A stretch of 64,000 nt of DNA from Hyphomicrobium sp. 12-62-95. Its GTDB lineage: Bacteria; Pseudomonadota; Alphaproteobacteria; Rhizobiales; Hyphomicrobiaceae. The stretch is from NCBI GenBank assembly GCA_002279935.1, contig NCCZ01000002.1, positions 310,001 to 374,000 of the forward strand, read 5' to 3'. The translations under genes and the position numbers were made by a program. Of this stretch, positions 21,108-31,225 are shown in pieces. Position 1 is the first letter of the stretch; every line of letters starts with the position of its first letter. The notes beneath the pieces are model-generated. The model searched no databases. It was not told where the DNA came from and saw only the letters and a list, made by a program, of their open reading frames with translations.

Positions 21108-22480
21108 GCGGGCGTTCGGCGCGCGATTTCCCCGGCCACGAGCCGGCGGAAATGGTCGCCCCGCTCCTCGAAGTTCTTGTACTGGTCGTAGGACGCGCAG
21201 GCAGGCGAGAGAAGAACAACGCTTTCAGCGGCGCCGGACGCGAGTGCGTCTTCTGTTGCCTTGGCGACGGCGACATCCATGGTGCCGCACGTTTCATGTG
21301 GGACGCCGGACCCGAGCGTATCGGCAAACATGCCGGTTGCCGCGCCGATGAGATAGGCCTTGGCGATGCGCGGAAAGTAGGGGCGCAGGATCTCGATGCC
21401 GCCGTCTTTTGCCTTGCCGCCCAGAATGATGTGAATGCCGCGCGGCCAGGTGGCAAGCGCCTTTTCGGTGCTCTCGGCGTTCGTGGCTTTGCTGTCGTTG
21501 ATGAAGATCGTGTTTTCGAGGCGGCCAATCTGCTCCATGCGGTGGGCGAGGCCGGGATAGGTCAGCATATGCGGGATGATTTCATCGTCACGGAGGCCAG
21601 CGAGGCGGAGCGCGCCGTAGGCAGCGCCGGCATTTTCGCCGTTGTGGCGGCCGCGCAATGAGGGGACGCCGCTGAGGTCAGCGACGGGTTTGCCGCGGTA
21701 TGCGACCTCAGTGCCGGAGAATGTGATGTCGGCCGGGCCAAGCGTCGAAGCGGTGAGAACGGTTTTTTCTTCGGAGGCATGGCGTTCCGCGACGGCGCGG
21801 GTCCAATCGTCATCGATGACAACCACGGCATTGTCCGCGCCGGCGATGAGGCGCTCTTTCACGCGGGCGTAATTCTCGATCGTGCCGTGGCGGTCGAGGT
21901 GGTCGGGGGTGACGTTCAGGAGGACGCCGACACTGGGGTTGATGGTTGGTGCAAGATCGATCTGGAACGAGGAGCACTCGACGACATAGACGCGCTCGGG
22001 CGTGAACGGTTCGAGGGTCAGGACGGCGCGGCCGATGTTGCCGCCCAACTGCACGTCGCGGCTGGCTTCGCGCAAGATGTGGGCGATGAGCGCGGTGGTG
22101 GTCGACTTGCCATTGGTGCCGGTGATGGCGATGAAGGGGGCGTCAGGGCAAACGGTGGCGCGTTCGCGGCAGAAGAGTTCGATGTCGCCGATAACGTCGA
22201 CGCCGGCCGCCTCGGCTTTCTGCACCGTCCAGTGTGGTTCGGGGTGGGTCAAGGGGACGCCCGGCGCGAGGATGAGGGCGGCAAAGCGGGCCCAATCTTC
22301 ACGGAAGAGATCGACGAGGGGGATACCGGCGTTTTGCGCGCCTGCCCGTCCCGCTTCGCTGTCGTCCCAGGCGGAGACGCGGGCGCCGCCTGCCATTAAG
22401 GCGAGGGCCGTGGCGTTGCCCGATGCACCCAGTCCGAACACCGCCACATCCAGGCCTGAGAAATTGGTGATCGGGATCAT
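21104..22480 (-). CDS. murD: UDP-N-acetylmuramoyl-L-alanine--D-glutamate ligase
   Basis: A 458-residue Mur ligase adding D-glutamate. It opens with VAVFGLGASGNATALALMAGG, has the P-loop AITGTNGKSTTTALI near residue 120, NVTPDHLDRHGTIENYARVK in the central domain and FINDSKATNAESTEKAL in the C-terminal domain, the last being the typical MurD motif. It starts six bases after the mraY stop and overlaps ftsW by four bases. Confidence 0.96.
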   Translation of the reverse strand: MIPITNFSGLDVAVFGLGASGNATALALMAGGARVSAWDDSEAGRAGAQNAGIPLVDLFREDWARFAALILAPGVPLTHPEPHWTVQKAEAAGVDVIGDIELFCRERATVCPDAPFIAITGTNGKSTTTALIAHILREASRDVQLGGNIGRAVLTLEPFTPERVYVVECSSFQIDLAPTINPSVGVLLNVTPDHLDRHGTIENYARVKERLIAGADNAVVVIDDDWTRAVAERHASEEKTVLTASTLGPADITFSGTEVAYRGKPVADLSGVPSLRGRHNGENAGAAYGALRLAGLRDDEIIPHMLTYPGLAHRMEQIGRLENTIFINDSKATNAESTEKALATWPRGIHIILGGKAKDGGIEILRPYFPRIAKAYLIGAATGMFADTLGSGVPHETCGTMDVAVAKATEDALASGAAESVVLLSPACASYDQYKNFEERGDHFRRLVAGEIARRTPA

Positions 22481-22486
22481 CGACCG

Positions 22487-23569
22487 CTACCGCAGCTTCA
22501 GGGTGGCGAGGCCGACGAGTGCCAGAATGACGGAGATGATCCAAAAGCGCACGACGACGGTGCTTTCCTGCCAGCCCTTCTGCTCGAAGTGATGATGCAG
22601 GGGCGCCATGCGGAAAACGCGCTTGCCGGTCAGCTTGAAGGACACCACTTGGATAACGACGGAAAGCGTTTCGAGCACGAAGAGGCCACCAACGATGGCA
22701 AGGACGATTTCGTGCTTGGTCGCGACCGCAATCGCGCCCAGCGCGCCGCCGAGCGCCAGCGAGCCCGTATCGCCCATGAAGATCATGGCGGGCGGGGCGT
22801 TAAACCAGAGGAAGCCGAGCCCCGCGCCGATGAGGGCGCCGCAGATGACGGCGAGTTCGGCGGTGCCGGCGACGTAGTGGATCTGGAGGTGGGTTGCGAA
22901 TTTCTCCGAGCCGATCAGGTACGCGATCAATCCGAACGTAGTGGCAGCGATCATGACGGGAACGATGGCGAGGCCGTCGAGGCCGTCCGTCAGGTTGACT
23001 GCGTTGCCGGCGCCAGCAATGACCAACATGCCGGCCAGGATGAAAAGGGGCCCGAGATAAATCAGCGTGTCCTTGAAGAAGGGCACGGCGAGCTGGCCGG
23101 CGAGGGCTGGTGCTGACAGCGACATGATCGCCCAGGCGGCGAAGGCGGCGACGAGCAATTCCAGGCCCAGTCGAGCTTTTCCGCCAAAGCCGCTGGCATG
23201 CTGCTTGGTCACCTTCAGGTAGTCGTCGTAGAAGCCGATGGCGCCGTATGAGAGCGTCACGCCAAGGACGATCCACATGTACATGTTGGACCAGTCGGAC
23301 CACATGAGCGTGGAGAACGTCACGCTGGCGAGGATCATCAAGCCGCCCATGGTAGGCGTCCCACGCTTGGCCAGATGCGTGATGGGGCCGTCTTCGCGGA
23401 TCGGCTGGCCCTTGCCCTGTTTCAGGCGCAAGAGATCGATAATCGCGGGACCGAAGAGCAGCACGAACAGGAGCGCTGTGAAGATCGCGCCGCCGGTGCG
23501 GAAGGTGATATAGCGAAATACGTTGAGCAGACCGATCTGGTCGCCGAACTGGCCCAGCTCATAGAGCAT
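22487..23569 (-). CDS. mraY: Phospho-N-acetylmuramoyl-pentapeptide transferase
   Basis: A 360-residue integral membrane enzyme making lipid I from undecaprenyl phosphate and UDP-MurNAc-pentapeptide. Ten hydrophobic segments are evident. Characteristic motifs are [21 protein letters not shown] with the metal-binding aspartates, [28 protein letters not shown] and the late [13 protein letters not shown]. Length equals that of E. coli MraY. Confidence 0.97.
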   Translation of the reverse strand: MLYELGQFGDQIGLLNVFRYITFRTGGAIFTALLFVLLFGPAIIDLLRLKQGKGQPIREDGPITHLAKRGTPTMGGLMILASVTFSTLMWSDWSNMYMWIVLGVTLSYGAIGFYDDYLKVTKQHASGFGGKARLGLELLVAAFAAWAIMSLSAPALAGQLAVPFFKDTLIYLGPLFILAGMLVIAGAGNAVNLTDGLDGLAIVPVMIAATTFGLIAYLIGSEKFATHLQIHYVAGTAELAVICGALIGAGLGFLWFNAPPAMIFMGDTGSLALGGALGAIAVATKHEIVLAIVGGLFVLETLSVVIQVVSFKLTGKRVFRMAPLHHHFEQKGWQESTVVVRFWIISVILALVGLATLKLR

Positions 23570-23622
23570 GCGTGTCGTCTCCCCCTCCCCGCGGCACAGC
23601 CATCGTCTGCGCCGGGATTTGT

Positions 23623-25107
23623 TTAGCCTACTCCGCCGGACCTGTCTCTGCCGGGGGTCTTACGACCCCACTTTGCCTCAATGGCAGCCACCAGCAGCCC
23701 CATCTTTGAGCCGTTTGAGCCTTTGATAATGACAACGTCTCCGGGCTGAAGCGTGGCGAGAAGGTGCTGTTCCAAATCTGCCGAGGACGCGGCCCAGGCA
23801 CCGCGTCGGGCGGGCGGGACCTGGTCGTAGAGATGCTGCATGTTCGGACCGGCGGCGAAGAGCAGGTCGACACTGGCGGCGTCTAAGGCGTCCTGGAGCC
23901 CGGCGTGGAGGGCGGGGGACTCTGGTCCCAGTTCCAGCATGTCGCCGAGCACGGCAATGCGGCGCGGATGGTCCGTGCGCGGCAGGGAAGGCAGGACTGA
24001 GAGGGCCGCGCGCATCGAGGCTGGATTGGCGTTATAGCTTTCGTCGATCAGGAGGATCTCGCCGCCGCCGCATGCAAAGCGCGTGCGCGAGCCGCGGCCG
24101 GGGGGCGGGGAGAAGGCGGTCAGCGCTGCGAGGCCGGCGGGCGTGTCAGCGCCGGTTGCATCAAGCGCGGCGGTGACGAACAGCGCGTTCATGACCATGT
24201 GCAGTCCGACGGTGCCGATCGAGAAGGGCAGCGCGCCGCGGTGGCCGGCGCGGATGACGTCGCCCTCACTGGTGGTTGCAGTCATCTGGCAATTGGCGAG
24301 CGCGACAGCATCATCGACAGCGAATTTTGTGATGGCCCCGGCGGGGTGCTGATCCTTCGTGATGCCGGTGATGTGGACATGGCGGGTGCGCGCCGAGGCA
24401 ATGAGGCGGGCGGCGTGGCGGTTGTCGAGATTGATGAGCGCGGTGCCGCCGGGTTCGAGCCCTGTGAATATTTCGGCCTTTGCGTCGGCGATGCCTTCCT
24501 CGTTGGCGAAGTTTTCGATGTGGGCGTTTTCGACCGTGGTGACGAGCGCGACGTGGGGGCGGACCATGCCCGTCAGTGGCGTGATTTCACCGGCGTGGTT
24601 CATGCCGATCTCGAAGATGGCGTAGCGCGTCGTTGCGGGCATGCGGGCGAGCGTGAGCGGGACGCCCCAGTGGTTGTTGTAGGATTTTTCCGAGGCGTGA
24701 GTTGGGCCCAGCGCCTGGAACGCGAGGCGCAGCATTTCCTTGGTCGTCGTTTTGCCGACGCTGCCGGTGACGGCGACAACGCGGGCATCGGTGGCGAGGC
24801 GGCCGCGGGCGGCGCGGCCGATTGCTTCGAGAGCGAGAAGGGTGTCAGCGCTGCGGATCAGTGCGCCATCGCCGGGTTTGGCGGCGTAGGTGTCCGCGAC
24901 GATGGCGGCGGCGGCGCCTTTAGCGAAGGCGGTGGAGACGAAATCGTGCCCGTCGCGCTGATCTTTCAAGGCGACGAAGACGTCGCCGGGTTGGATGGTG
25001 CGCGTGTCGATGGAGAAGCCCGTGATGGGGCAAGCCGGTGTACCGGACGCGGTGGCACCTGCGGCGGCAACGAGGCTTTCGAAAGACCAGAGGGCGGTGG
25101 TCGTCAT
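23623..25107 (-). CDS. murF: UDP-N-acetylmuramoyl-tripeptide--D-alanyl-D-alanine ligase
   Basis: A 494-residue Mur ligase that adds the D-Ala-D-Ala made by Ddl. Substrate-binding [19 protein letters not shown] lies at about 27-45, the P-loop [14 protein letters not shown] around 114-127, [10 protein letters not shown] in the central domain and [16 protein letters not shown] followed by LGDMLELG in the C-terminal domain. Its start overlaps the murE stop (ATGA, 25104-25107). Confidence 0.96.
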   Translation of the reverse strand: MTTTALWSFESLVAAAGATASGTPACPITGFSIDTRTIQPGDVFVALKDQRDGHDFVSTAFAKGAAAAIVADTYAAKPGDGALIRSADTLLALEAIGRAARGRLATDARVVAVTGSVGKTTTKEMLRLAFQALGPTHASEKSYNNHWGVPLTLARMPATTRYAIFEIGMNHAGEITPLTGMVRPHVALVTTVENAHIENFANEEGIADAKAEIFTGLEPGGTALINLDNRHAARLIASARTRHVHITGITKDQHPAGAITKFAVDDAVALANCQMTATTSEGDVIRAGHRGALPFSIGTVGLHMVMNALFVTAALDATGADTPAGLAALTAFSPPPGRGSRTRFACGGGEILLIDESYNANPASMRAALSVLPSLPRTDHPRRIAVLGDMLELGPESPALHAGLQDALDAASVDLLFAAGPNMQHLYDQVPPARRGAWAASSADLEQHLLATLQPGDVVIIKGSNGSKMGLLVAAIEAKWGRKTPGRDRSGGVG

Positions 25108-26549
25108 GGGGCTCCCAGTGCCTCCGCCAGGACGTCGTGATCGGAGAAGGGCAAAACCGTTTCCCCCACGATCTGGCCGGTTTCGTGGCCTTTTCCGGCG
25201 ACGAGTACGACGTCACCCGCGCCCATCATGGCGACGGCTGAGCGGATGGCTTCGGCGCGATCTCCGATTTCGGTGGCTCCTGCCGCGCCGGCCAGAACCT
25301 CAGCGCGGATGGCGGCGGCTGTCTCGGTGCGCGGGTTGTCGTCAGTGACGATGACCACGTCGGATTTTTCAGCGGCAATGCGGCCCATGATCGGGCGTTT
25401 GCCGCGGTCGCGATCGCCGCCGCAGCCAAAGACGCAAATGAGGCGGCCGGTGGCGAAGGGGCGGCAGGCGTCGAGGGCTGCGGCCAGCGCTTCGGGCTTG
25501 TGGGCGTAGTCGACGACGCCGAGGCCGCCGTTGCGTTCGCCAATGATTTCGAGGCGGCCTTTGACGCCGTTGAGCATTGCTAGCGCGGCGAGGACGCGGG
25601 CTGGCTCTTCTCCCGTCGCGATGGCCAGCGCGCTGGCGACGAGCGCGTTTTCGACCTGATAGGCGCCGACGAGTGGGAGATCGACCGTCGTGGTGTGGCC
25701 TCCGGCCGTCAGGGTCAGTCGTTGGGCGAAGCCGGTGGCCTCTACCTTTTCCAGTTTGATGGTGTCGCCCGTGCAGCCGACGGTGAGAACGGGGCGGCCC
25801 GAGCGGCGGGCAACGGCCTCTGCTTCAGCGGCATAGGCTCCGTCGCGGTTGATGATCGCGGGACGGTCCGGCGGCAGGAGATTTTCGAACAGGCGCATCT
25901 TGGCGGCGAAGTAGTCTTCGACGGTGGGATGATAGTCCATGTGATCGCGGCCGAGATTCGTGAAAGCGGCGGCGGCAATGGTGACGCCATCGAGGCGGTG
26001 CTGATCAAGGCCGTGGGAGGAGGCTTCCATGGCGAGGTGGGTGACGCCTTCGCGGGCGAGTGCGGCCAGCGTCTTGTGCAGGGAGACGGGGTCGGGCGTC
26101 GTCAGCGAGCCGTAGATCGTGGTCTTGGGCGAGACCACGCCGATCGTGCCGAGGGAGGCTGCTTGCCGTCCGCAGGCGGCGAAGATCTGGCGGGTGAATT
26201 CGGCGACGGAGGTTTTGCCGCTGGTGCCGGTGACGGCGACGACGGTTGCGGGTTGGCCGGCGTAGATGCGGGCGGCGATGCTGGCCAACGCGTTGCGCGG
26301 GTCGGGCGTGCGCAGGATGGGGATCGTAAGGCCTGGGGGCACGGCTGCGTCAACGGCTGCGATGGCGGCGACGGCCCCACGAGCTGCGGCGTCCGCGATG
26401 TAGCGGCCGCCGTCGGCCTTGGTGCCGGGGATGGCGATGAAGACGTCACCAGGAGTGACAGTGCGGCTGTCGGCGGTCACGCCGGTCACCGCGAGGGGCG
26501 CGGCGTCCGGGGGGACGGACATTTGGGTGGTAAGGTCGGAGAGCCGCAT
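25104..26549 (-). CDS. murE: UDP-N-acetylmuramoyl-L-alanyl-D-glutamate--2,6-diaminopimelate ligase
   Basis: A 481-residue Mur ligase adding the third residue. Motifs: TADSRTVTPGDVFIAIPG, P-loop VTGTSGKTS (about 106-114), MEASSHGLDQHR and, in the C-terminal domain, TDDNPR, the signature that marks meso-diaminopimelate specificity. The gene is the first of the minus-strand cell-wall run. Upstream, where ftsI normally ends, there is only a 249-base gap and a divergent FecR-domain gene. ATG 26549 matches the usual MurE N-terminus (MRLSDL); a longer open frame upstream lacks family similarity. Confidence 0.96.
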   Translation of the reverse strand: MRLSDLTTQMSVPPDAAPLAVTGVTADSRTVTPGDVFIAIPGTKADGGRYIADAAARGAVAAIAAVDAAVPPGLTIPILRTPDPRNALASIAARIYAGQPATVVAVTGTSGKTSVAEFTRQIFAACGRQAASLGTIGVVSPKTTIYGSLTTPDPVSLHKTLAALAREGVTHLAMEASSHGLDQHRLDGVTIAAAAFTNLGRDHMDYHPTVEDYFAAKMRLFENLLPPDRPAIINRDGAYAAEAEAVARRSGRPVLTVGCTGDTIKLEKVEATGFAQRLTLTAGGHTTTVDLPLVGAYQVENALVASALAIATGEEPARVLAALAMLNGVKGRLEIIGERNGGLGVVDYAHKPEALAAALDACRPFATGRLICVFGCGGDRDRGKRPIMGRIAAEKSDVVIVTDDNPRTETAAAIRAEVLAGAAGATEIGDRAEAIRSAVAMMGAGDVVLVAGKGHETGQIVGETVLPFSDHDVLAEALGAP

Positions 26550-26798
26550 CGCTGGCCTTTTTAACGGCGCTGTCGGGAGGTGCGCACGCGAACCGGACGT
26601 TGCCGGTTTATGGCGCTCCGCCCGATCCGTCAAACACACTCGCTGGACCGGAATGGCGGGGCTTTGGCGCCACGCCGTCCGCATTAGTCGCAAAGGAGGG
26701 GCGCTTTGAGTTGCACAGGGGCCGAATCAAAGACTAGCCACCAGGGGTAGAAATTTCATTTTCGGTTTCGCCGTCCTCGTTTGAACCAAAGGAATTCC

Positions 26799-28325
26799 AT
26801 GCTGTCGCGCAGATCCGCCTGGGCATTGTCAGCGGCGCTCTCAGGCCTCCTTACCGCGCAGACGGCGGCGATGGCCGAGCCGCGGATCGGGACGGCGGTT
26901 CGTATCGTGAAGGACGTGACTGCGGATGCGCGCTCGCTGCTGACCGGCGACGGTGTCAACCAGAACGAGACGGTCGAAGTGAAGGCCGACTCGCTGGGCG
27001 AATTGAAACTCGACGACAACACAAAATTGGCGCTTGGCCCGGGTGCGCGGCTGCGGCTCGACAAGTTTGTTTATGACCCAGCGAAGTCGGACGGCGACAT
27101 CGCGGTCTCGCTGGTGAAGGGCGCTTTCCGGTTCGTGACCGGCAACGCGGCCAAGAAGGATTACAAGATCCGCACGCCCAACGCGGCAATCTCGGTGCGT
27201 GGGACGGTGTTCGACGTCTTCATCGACGATGCGGGCGTGGAGTATCTCCTGTTACAACAGGGATCGATCGAGGTTTGCCGCGGTGACGGCAGCGACCGTT
27301 CGACATGCCGGACGCTGCAGAATGTGTGCAATGTGATCCGCGTTTCACCGCAGGACGGCGTGTCCAATCCGCTGGGATGGCGCGAGCGGTCGGACCAGCA
27401 GATCAGCTTTGCGATCGCGTTTCCGTTCGTTTTGAACCCGCCGACGATCGATCCGGTGGTTTACAACACGGCGTCCAATATCGAAGCCAATACCTGCGAT
27501 CAGCCGCAGACACCCCGACAGCAGCGCGCGGATTACGTACCGCCTTCGACACCGGCGGGACCTTCGGGGCCATCTGGGCCGGGCTCTTATACGCCGCCGT
27601 CAAGTACCGATCCGGGTGACGACACACCGCCTTCGTCGCCGCCGGACAGCCCGCCGACGCTGCCGGTCTCGTGGACCGGGATCTACATCGGTGTGCACGG
27701 GGGCGGCACGCGCACGAGCAGCGAGAGTGACGCTTATTGCAGCGATCCCACCCCTTACGGTCCCGCATGCAACGGTTCTACCTCGTCATTTGGAGACACT
27801 TTCCTCGAAGGCAGTCTCGACTTTTCCGGCGTGAATGCCGGTGCGGGTGTACAAGCAGGTGGCCGGATGCAGTTCGGCATTCTGGTCGTCGGTCTCGACA
27901 TCGACGTGACGCGCATGACGGGGACGGACAGCGAAAGCTTTACCGCCGGCAACAGTGAGTTCGTCTATACGACGACCGTTGAACAGACCATGCGCTGGTT
28001 TGGGACGACGCGGGCCACGGCTGGCATCGCCTTCGGCAACATTCTCGTTTTCGTGACGGGCGGCGTGGCGGTAGCGGACGTGGAGTACGGCGTCGGCGTG
28101 CAGGGCTTTGGGAAAGCCCAGAAGTCCGTAACGCAGGTCGGTTGGACCGGCGGCGGCGGATTCGAGATCGGGCTGGGGGTGTTTTCGTTCCGCGGCGAAT
28201 ACCTGCACTTTGATCTGGGTGATGACACCGTGGCGAACGGCATGGACGGTTTTGCGACGACAGCTTCGCAGTTCGAGAATGAGGGCGACACGTTCCGGTT
28301 CGGGATCAACTTCCGTTTGAATTGA
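26799..28325 (+). CDS. FecR-domain protein fused to an outer-membrane beta-barrel
   Basis: A 508-residue exported protein. A signal peptide (residues 1 to about 26, ending AAMA) precedes a FecR domain at about 30-185, recognisable by the pattern LLTGDGVNQNETVEVKADSL, GPGARLRLDKF, VKGAFRFVTG, IRTPNAAISVRGTVFDVFI and LLLQQGSIEVC. A proline/serine linker (about 245-288) leads into a beta-barrel like Omp25/OmpA-type porins: SWTGIYIGVHGGG, alternating aromatic strands, and a terminal FRFGINFRLN. In FecR the domain signals to a sigma factor; here there is no sigma gene nearby and no inner-membrane anchor. Cysteines at about 160, 170 and 177 may form disulfides. AAAGGAA at 26788-26794 supports ATG 26799. 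Confidence 0.82.
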   Translation: MLSRRSAWALSAALSGLLTAQTAAMAEPRIGTAVRIVKDVTADARSLLTGDGVNQNETVEVKADSLGELKLDDNTKLALGPGARLRLDKFVYDPAKSDGDIAVSLVKGAFRFVTGNAAKKDYKIRTPNAAISVRGTVFDVFIDDAGVEYLLLQQGSIEVCRGDGSDRSTCRTLQNVCNVIRVSPQDGVSNPLGWRERSDQQISFAIAFPFVLNPPTIDPVVYNTASNIEANTCDQPQTPRQQRADYVPPSTPAGPSGPSGPGSYTPPSSTDPGDDTPPSSPPDSPPTLPVSWTGIYIGVHGGGTRTSSESDAYCSDPTPYGPACNGSTSSFGDTFLEGSLDFSGVNAGAGVQAGGRMQFGILVVGLDIDVTRMTGTDSESFTAGNSEFVYTTTVEQTMRWFGTTRATAGIAFGNILVFVTGGVAVADVEYGVGVQGFGKAQKSVTQVGWTGGGGFEIGLGVFSFRGEYLHFDLGDDTVANGMDGFATTASQFENEGDTFRFGINFRLN

Positions 28326-28647
28326 TCTCCATCACTCGATCGTGAGTGCGCAGTTTTCTCACCGGTCTGGTGGATCACTCAAAGATGCGTGAGGACGCGG
28401 GCTTCGCTTGAATCAGCGAAAATGGCCCGTTTGCCGGCTTTTGACCTTTCCAATCTGTCATGTTTGTGCGGGCTCCCACATGACCTCACGCTGGCTCACG
28501 CACTGAGGGTTTCAGCCAACGGCAACGTGAGTGGCGGTGCGGCGCGATCGTTTCTAACTGTTGGTCATGGCCAGGGGTACACAGCTGCTCCGCCGCTGCG
28601 GAAACCAACCGTCCGCAACTTAGAAAACAACCCACGAGGAGACGTTC
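28326..28647. other. Intergenic region after the FecR/barrel gene
   Basis: A 322-base gap. A weak hairpin (CACTC/GAGTG with a nearby TTTT at about 28350) could end the upstream gene. ACGAGGAGACG just before 28648 is the ribosome-binding site of the next gene. A short open frame running in from 28389 overlaps the next gene in another frame and is not believed. Nothing else was recognised. Confidence 0.4.
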
Positions 28648-28947
28648 ATGATCCGCAAGATTGCACTGACTGCCGCCCTTTGCTCGGGCTTCACTATGGC
28701 CGCTCTGGCCGGCGACGCGCCCGCGACCTCGGCTGAAGCCGATCCGGCCCAGTTCACGGCTGGCTTGAACTATGCCGCCAGCGCGGACGCTGCCCGTAAG
28801 ATCCTCATCGGCCGCGGCTACACGCAGATTTCCGATCTGACGCGCGGCGAGAACGGTAACTGGACCGGCACGGCATCGAAGGACGGCAAGATCGGTATGG
28901 TCGCTGTGAAGCTGCCGCCGAAGCCGGCACAGGCTGTCACGAACTAA
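28648..28947 (+). CDS. Small secreted PepSY-like protein
   Basis: A 99-residue protein with a clear signal peptide (KIALTAALCSGFTMAALAGD, cleavage near residue 21). The mature part is about 78 residues and ends in one alpha/beta unit, ARKILIGRGYTQISDLTRGENGNWTGTASKDGKIGMVAVKL. The order helix, short strand with G-Y, turn and then W-x-G/A strand resembles the PepSY or PepSY-like fold of small periplasmic proteins. Ribosome-binding sequence ACGAGGAG is ideally placed, and a strong terminator follows. Role unknown; it may be an abundant periplasmic protein. Confidence 0.75.
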   Translation: MIRKIALTAALCSGFTMAALAGDAPATSAEADPAQFTAGLNYAASADAARKILIGRGYTQISDLTRGENGNWTGTASKDGKIGMVAVKLPPKPAQAVTN

Positions 28948-28970
28948 GTCTGTACTAAGTGCAGACGATT

Positions 28971-29008
28971 GCGCCCGCCAGTTTTGCACTGGCGGGCGCT
29001 TTTGTTTT
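28971..29008. terminator. Strong hairpin terminator
   Basis: GCGCCCGCCAGT and ACTGGCGGGCGC form a perfect 12-bp stem around TTTGC, followed by TTTTGTTTT on the plus strand. It ends the small PepSY-like gene; the minus-strand gene at 29014 ends just beside it and may use the same structure. Confidence 0.9.
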
Positions 29009-29013
29009 CAGGA

Positions 29014-29229
29014 TCAGCGCGAAATTGCGCGTAAACCCTTGAGCCCGAGTACGATCCACGGCGTGGCATGGAACAGTAGATCGAAGATATCGATCGGGCG
29101 TTGAAGCGTTCCCGCGAGCAGCATGCGCAGCTTTTCGACGATGTGCGGCTCCGGCGTGAACGGCGCCAGACCCAGTGTGAGGCAGAGGATCGCCACGACA
29201 GTCCACGGGAGTTTGTCGAGGATCGACAT
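29014..29229 (-). CDS. Small conserved membrane protein
   Basis: A 71-residue protein: KLPWTVVAILCLTLGLAPFT is a membrane segment, and a second hydrophobic stretch (FDLLFHATPWIVLGLKGL) is near the C-terminus, with PEPHIVEKLRMLLAGTL between. Proteins of this size and sequence are widespread in alphaproteobacteria; from memory some carry the name 'RND transporter', which a 71-residue protein cannot be on its own. It starts 24 bases after the aspS stop and could be co-transcribed. Function unknown. Confidence 0.7.
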   Translation of the reverse strand: MSILDKLPWTVVAILCLTLGLAPFTPEPHIVEKLRMLLAGTLQRPIDIFDLLFHATPWIVLGLKGLRAISR

Positions 29230-29253
29230 CGTCGCTCCATGTCGGGTGGCGGC

Positions 29254-31071
29254 TTACTTCTTCGGATCCTGAACCACACGGATCGAGAGTTCGCGCAGTT
29301 GCTTGGGCGAGGCTTCCGACGGCGCGTTCATGAGCAGGTCGGCGGCCTGCTGGTTCATGGGGAAGAGGGCTACTTCGCGCACGGTCTTGCAGCCGGTGAG
29401 CAGCATGACCACGCGTTCGATGCCGGCCGCCATGCCGCCATGCGGCGGCGCGCCGTACTGGAATGCGCGGTAAAGACCGCCGAAGCGGGCTTCGACGTCG
29501 GCGCGCGACAGGCCGGTGATTTCGAAGGCTTTGACCATCGTTTCGGGCAGGTGGTTGCGCACGGAGCCGGACGCGATTTCGTAGCCGTTGCAGACGATGT
29601 CGTACTGGTTGGCTTTCAAGGCGAGGAGCGCGTCGCGGCCTTCCTTTTCGGCGGCTTCGAGCGCGGCATGGCCGCCCTTGGGCATCGAGAAGGGGTTGTG
29701 CGAGAAGTCGATCTTCTTGTCTTCCTCGTTCCATTCGTAGAACGGGAAGTCGACGATCCAGGCGAGCGCGAAGCGGTTTTCGTCGACGAGTTTCAACTCT
29801 TGGCCGACGCGGTCGCGGGCGTTGCCGGCGAACTTGTAGAAGTTCGCGGGGTTGCCGGCGGTGAAGAAGACGGCGTCGCCGGTCTTGAGACCGAGTTGAG
29901 TTTGGATCGCAGCGGCGCGTTCGGCGCCGATGTTTTTGGCGACGGGGCCGGCACCTGCGGCGCCTTCCTCTTCACGCCAGAAGATGTAGCCGAGGCCGGG
30001 CTGGCCTTCGCCTTGGGCCCAGGCGTTCATGCGGTCACAAAAAGCACGGCTGCCGCCGGTCGGCGCGGGGATGGCCCAGACGCGGACCTTGGGGTCCTTG
30101 TCGATCATGCCGGCGAAGACCTTGAAGCCCGAGCCGCGGAAGTGCTCGGTCACGTCCTGCATTTCGATGGGGTTGCGCAGGTCGGGCTTATCGGAGCCGT
30201 ATTTGGCAATCGCCACCTCGTGGGGGATACGCGGCCAGTTGTTGGTGACCGGTTTGCCGTCGGCGAATTCCTCGAAGATGCGGGTGAGGATCGGCTCCAT
30301 GGTCTGGAAGATGTCTTCCTGCTCGACGAAGCTCATCTCCAAATCGAGCTGGTAGAATTCGCCCGGCAGGCGGTCGGCGCGCGGGTCTTCGTCGCGGAAG
30401 CAGGGCGCGATCTGGAAGTAGCGGTCGAAGCCGGAGACCATCAGCAGCTGCTTATACTGCTGCGGCGCCTGGGGCAGCGCGTAGAACTTGCCGGGATGGA
30501 TGCGCGAGGGAACGAGGAAGTCGCGCGCACCTTCGGGCGAGGAGGCCGTCAGGATTGGCGTTGGGAATTCGTTGAAGCCAGCGTCGTGCATGTGGCGGCG
30601 CATCGACTTGGTGATTGCCAGCCGCTTCATGATGATGGCGTGCAGCGTCTCGCGGCGCAGATCGAGGAAGCGATACTGCAGGCGCAGGTCTTCCGGATAA
30701 TCGGGTTCGCCGAAGACGGGAACTGGGAGTTCCTTGGCTTCGGAGAGGACTTCGATCTCGGTGGCGTAGACTTCGATTTGGCCGGTGGCGAGTTCGGGGT
30801 TGGTCGTTCCGTCGGGACGCTGGCGCACCTTGCCATCGATGCGCACGACCCATTCGGAGCGCAGTTTTTCGGCGATCTTGAAGGCGGGGCTATCGGGGTC
30901 GGCGACGACCTGAGTCAGGCCGTGGTGGTCGCGCAGGTCGATGAACAGCACGCCGCCATGGTCGCGGACGCGATGGACCCAGCCGGAAAGGCGGGCGACG
31001 CTGCCGATATCCGAGTTGCGCAGGCCGCCGCAGGTGGTGGAGCGGTAACGGTGCAGGCTGGCCGCGGTCAT
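29254..31071 (-). CDS. aspS: Aspartyl-tRNA synthetase
   Basis: A 605-residue class II synthetase of the long bacterial type. The N-terminal OB fold binds the anticodon ([24 protein letters not shown]); motif 2 is [22 protein letters not shown]; a GAD insertion follows, and motif 3 appears as [16 protein letters not shown] near the end. Length is slightly above E. coli AspRS (590). Whether it is discriminating or also charges tRNA-Asn cannot be read here. The ATG at 31071 is chosen because upstream in-frame sequence has no similarity; a CtrA-like box lies about 160 bases upstream. Confidence 0.96.
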   Translation of the reverse strand: MTAASLHRYRSTTCGGLRNSDIGSVARLSGWVHRVRDHGGVLFIDLRDHHGLTQVVADPDSPAFKIAEKLRSEWVVRIDGKVRQRPDGTTNPELATGQIEVYATEIEVLSEAKELPVPVFGEPDYPEDLRLQYRFLDLRRETLHAIIMKRLAITKSMRRHMHDAGFNEFPTPILTASSPEGARDFLVPSRIHPGKFYALPQAPQQYKQLLMVSGFDRYFQIAPCFRDEDPRADRLPGEFYQLDLEMSFVEQEDIFQTMEPILTRIFEEFADGKPVTNNWPRIPHEVAIAKYGSDKPDLRNPIEMQDVTEHFRGSGFKVFAGMIDKDPKVRVWAIPAPTGGSRAFCDRMNAWAQGEGQPGLGYIFWREEEGAAGAGPVAKNIGAERAAAIQTQLGLKTGDAVFFTAGNPANFYKFAGNARDRVGQELKLVDENRFALAWIVDFPFYEWNEEDKKIDFSHNPFSMPKGGHAALEAAEKEGRDALLALKANQYDIVCNGYEIASGSVRNHLPETMVKAFEITGLSRADVEARFGGLYRAFQYGAPPHGGMAAGIERVVMLLTGCKTVREVALFPMNQQAADLLMNAPSEASPKQLRELSIRVVQDPKK

Positions 31072-31225
31072 GGCCCAAAATCCCTTGTGACGGTGGGGGG
31101 AAAATCGGGCCGGAGAAGCGCACGGGGTATGGTGAATGTCAAGACTTGGGGGGCGGCCCGGGGCTGAGGGCAGTGCCTCCTTGGCGGACCCTGGGTGCTG
31201 GCGAATCGGGCGCATACTTCAAGAG

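Noticed and set aside
29101..31167. 688-codon plus-strand open frame opposite aspS
   Set aside because: Antisense shadow; aspS shows all class II synthetase motifs on the other strand.
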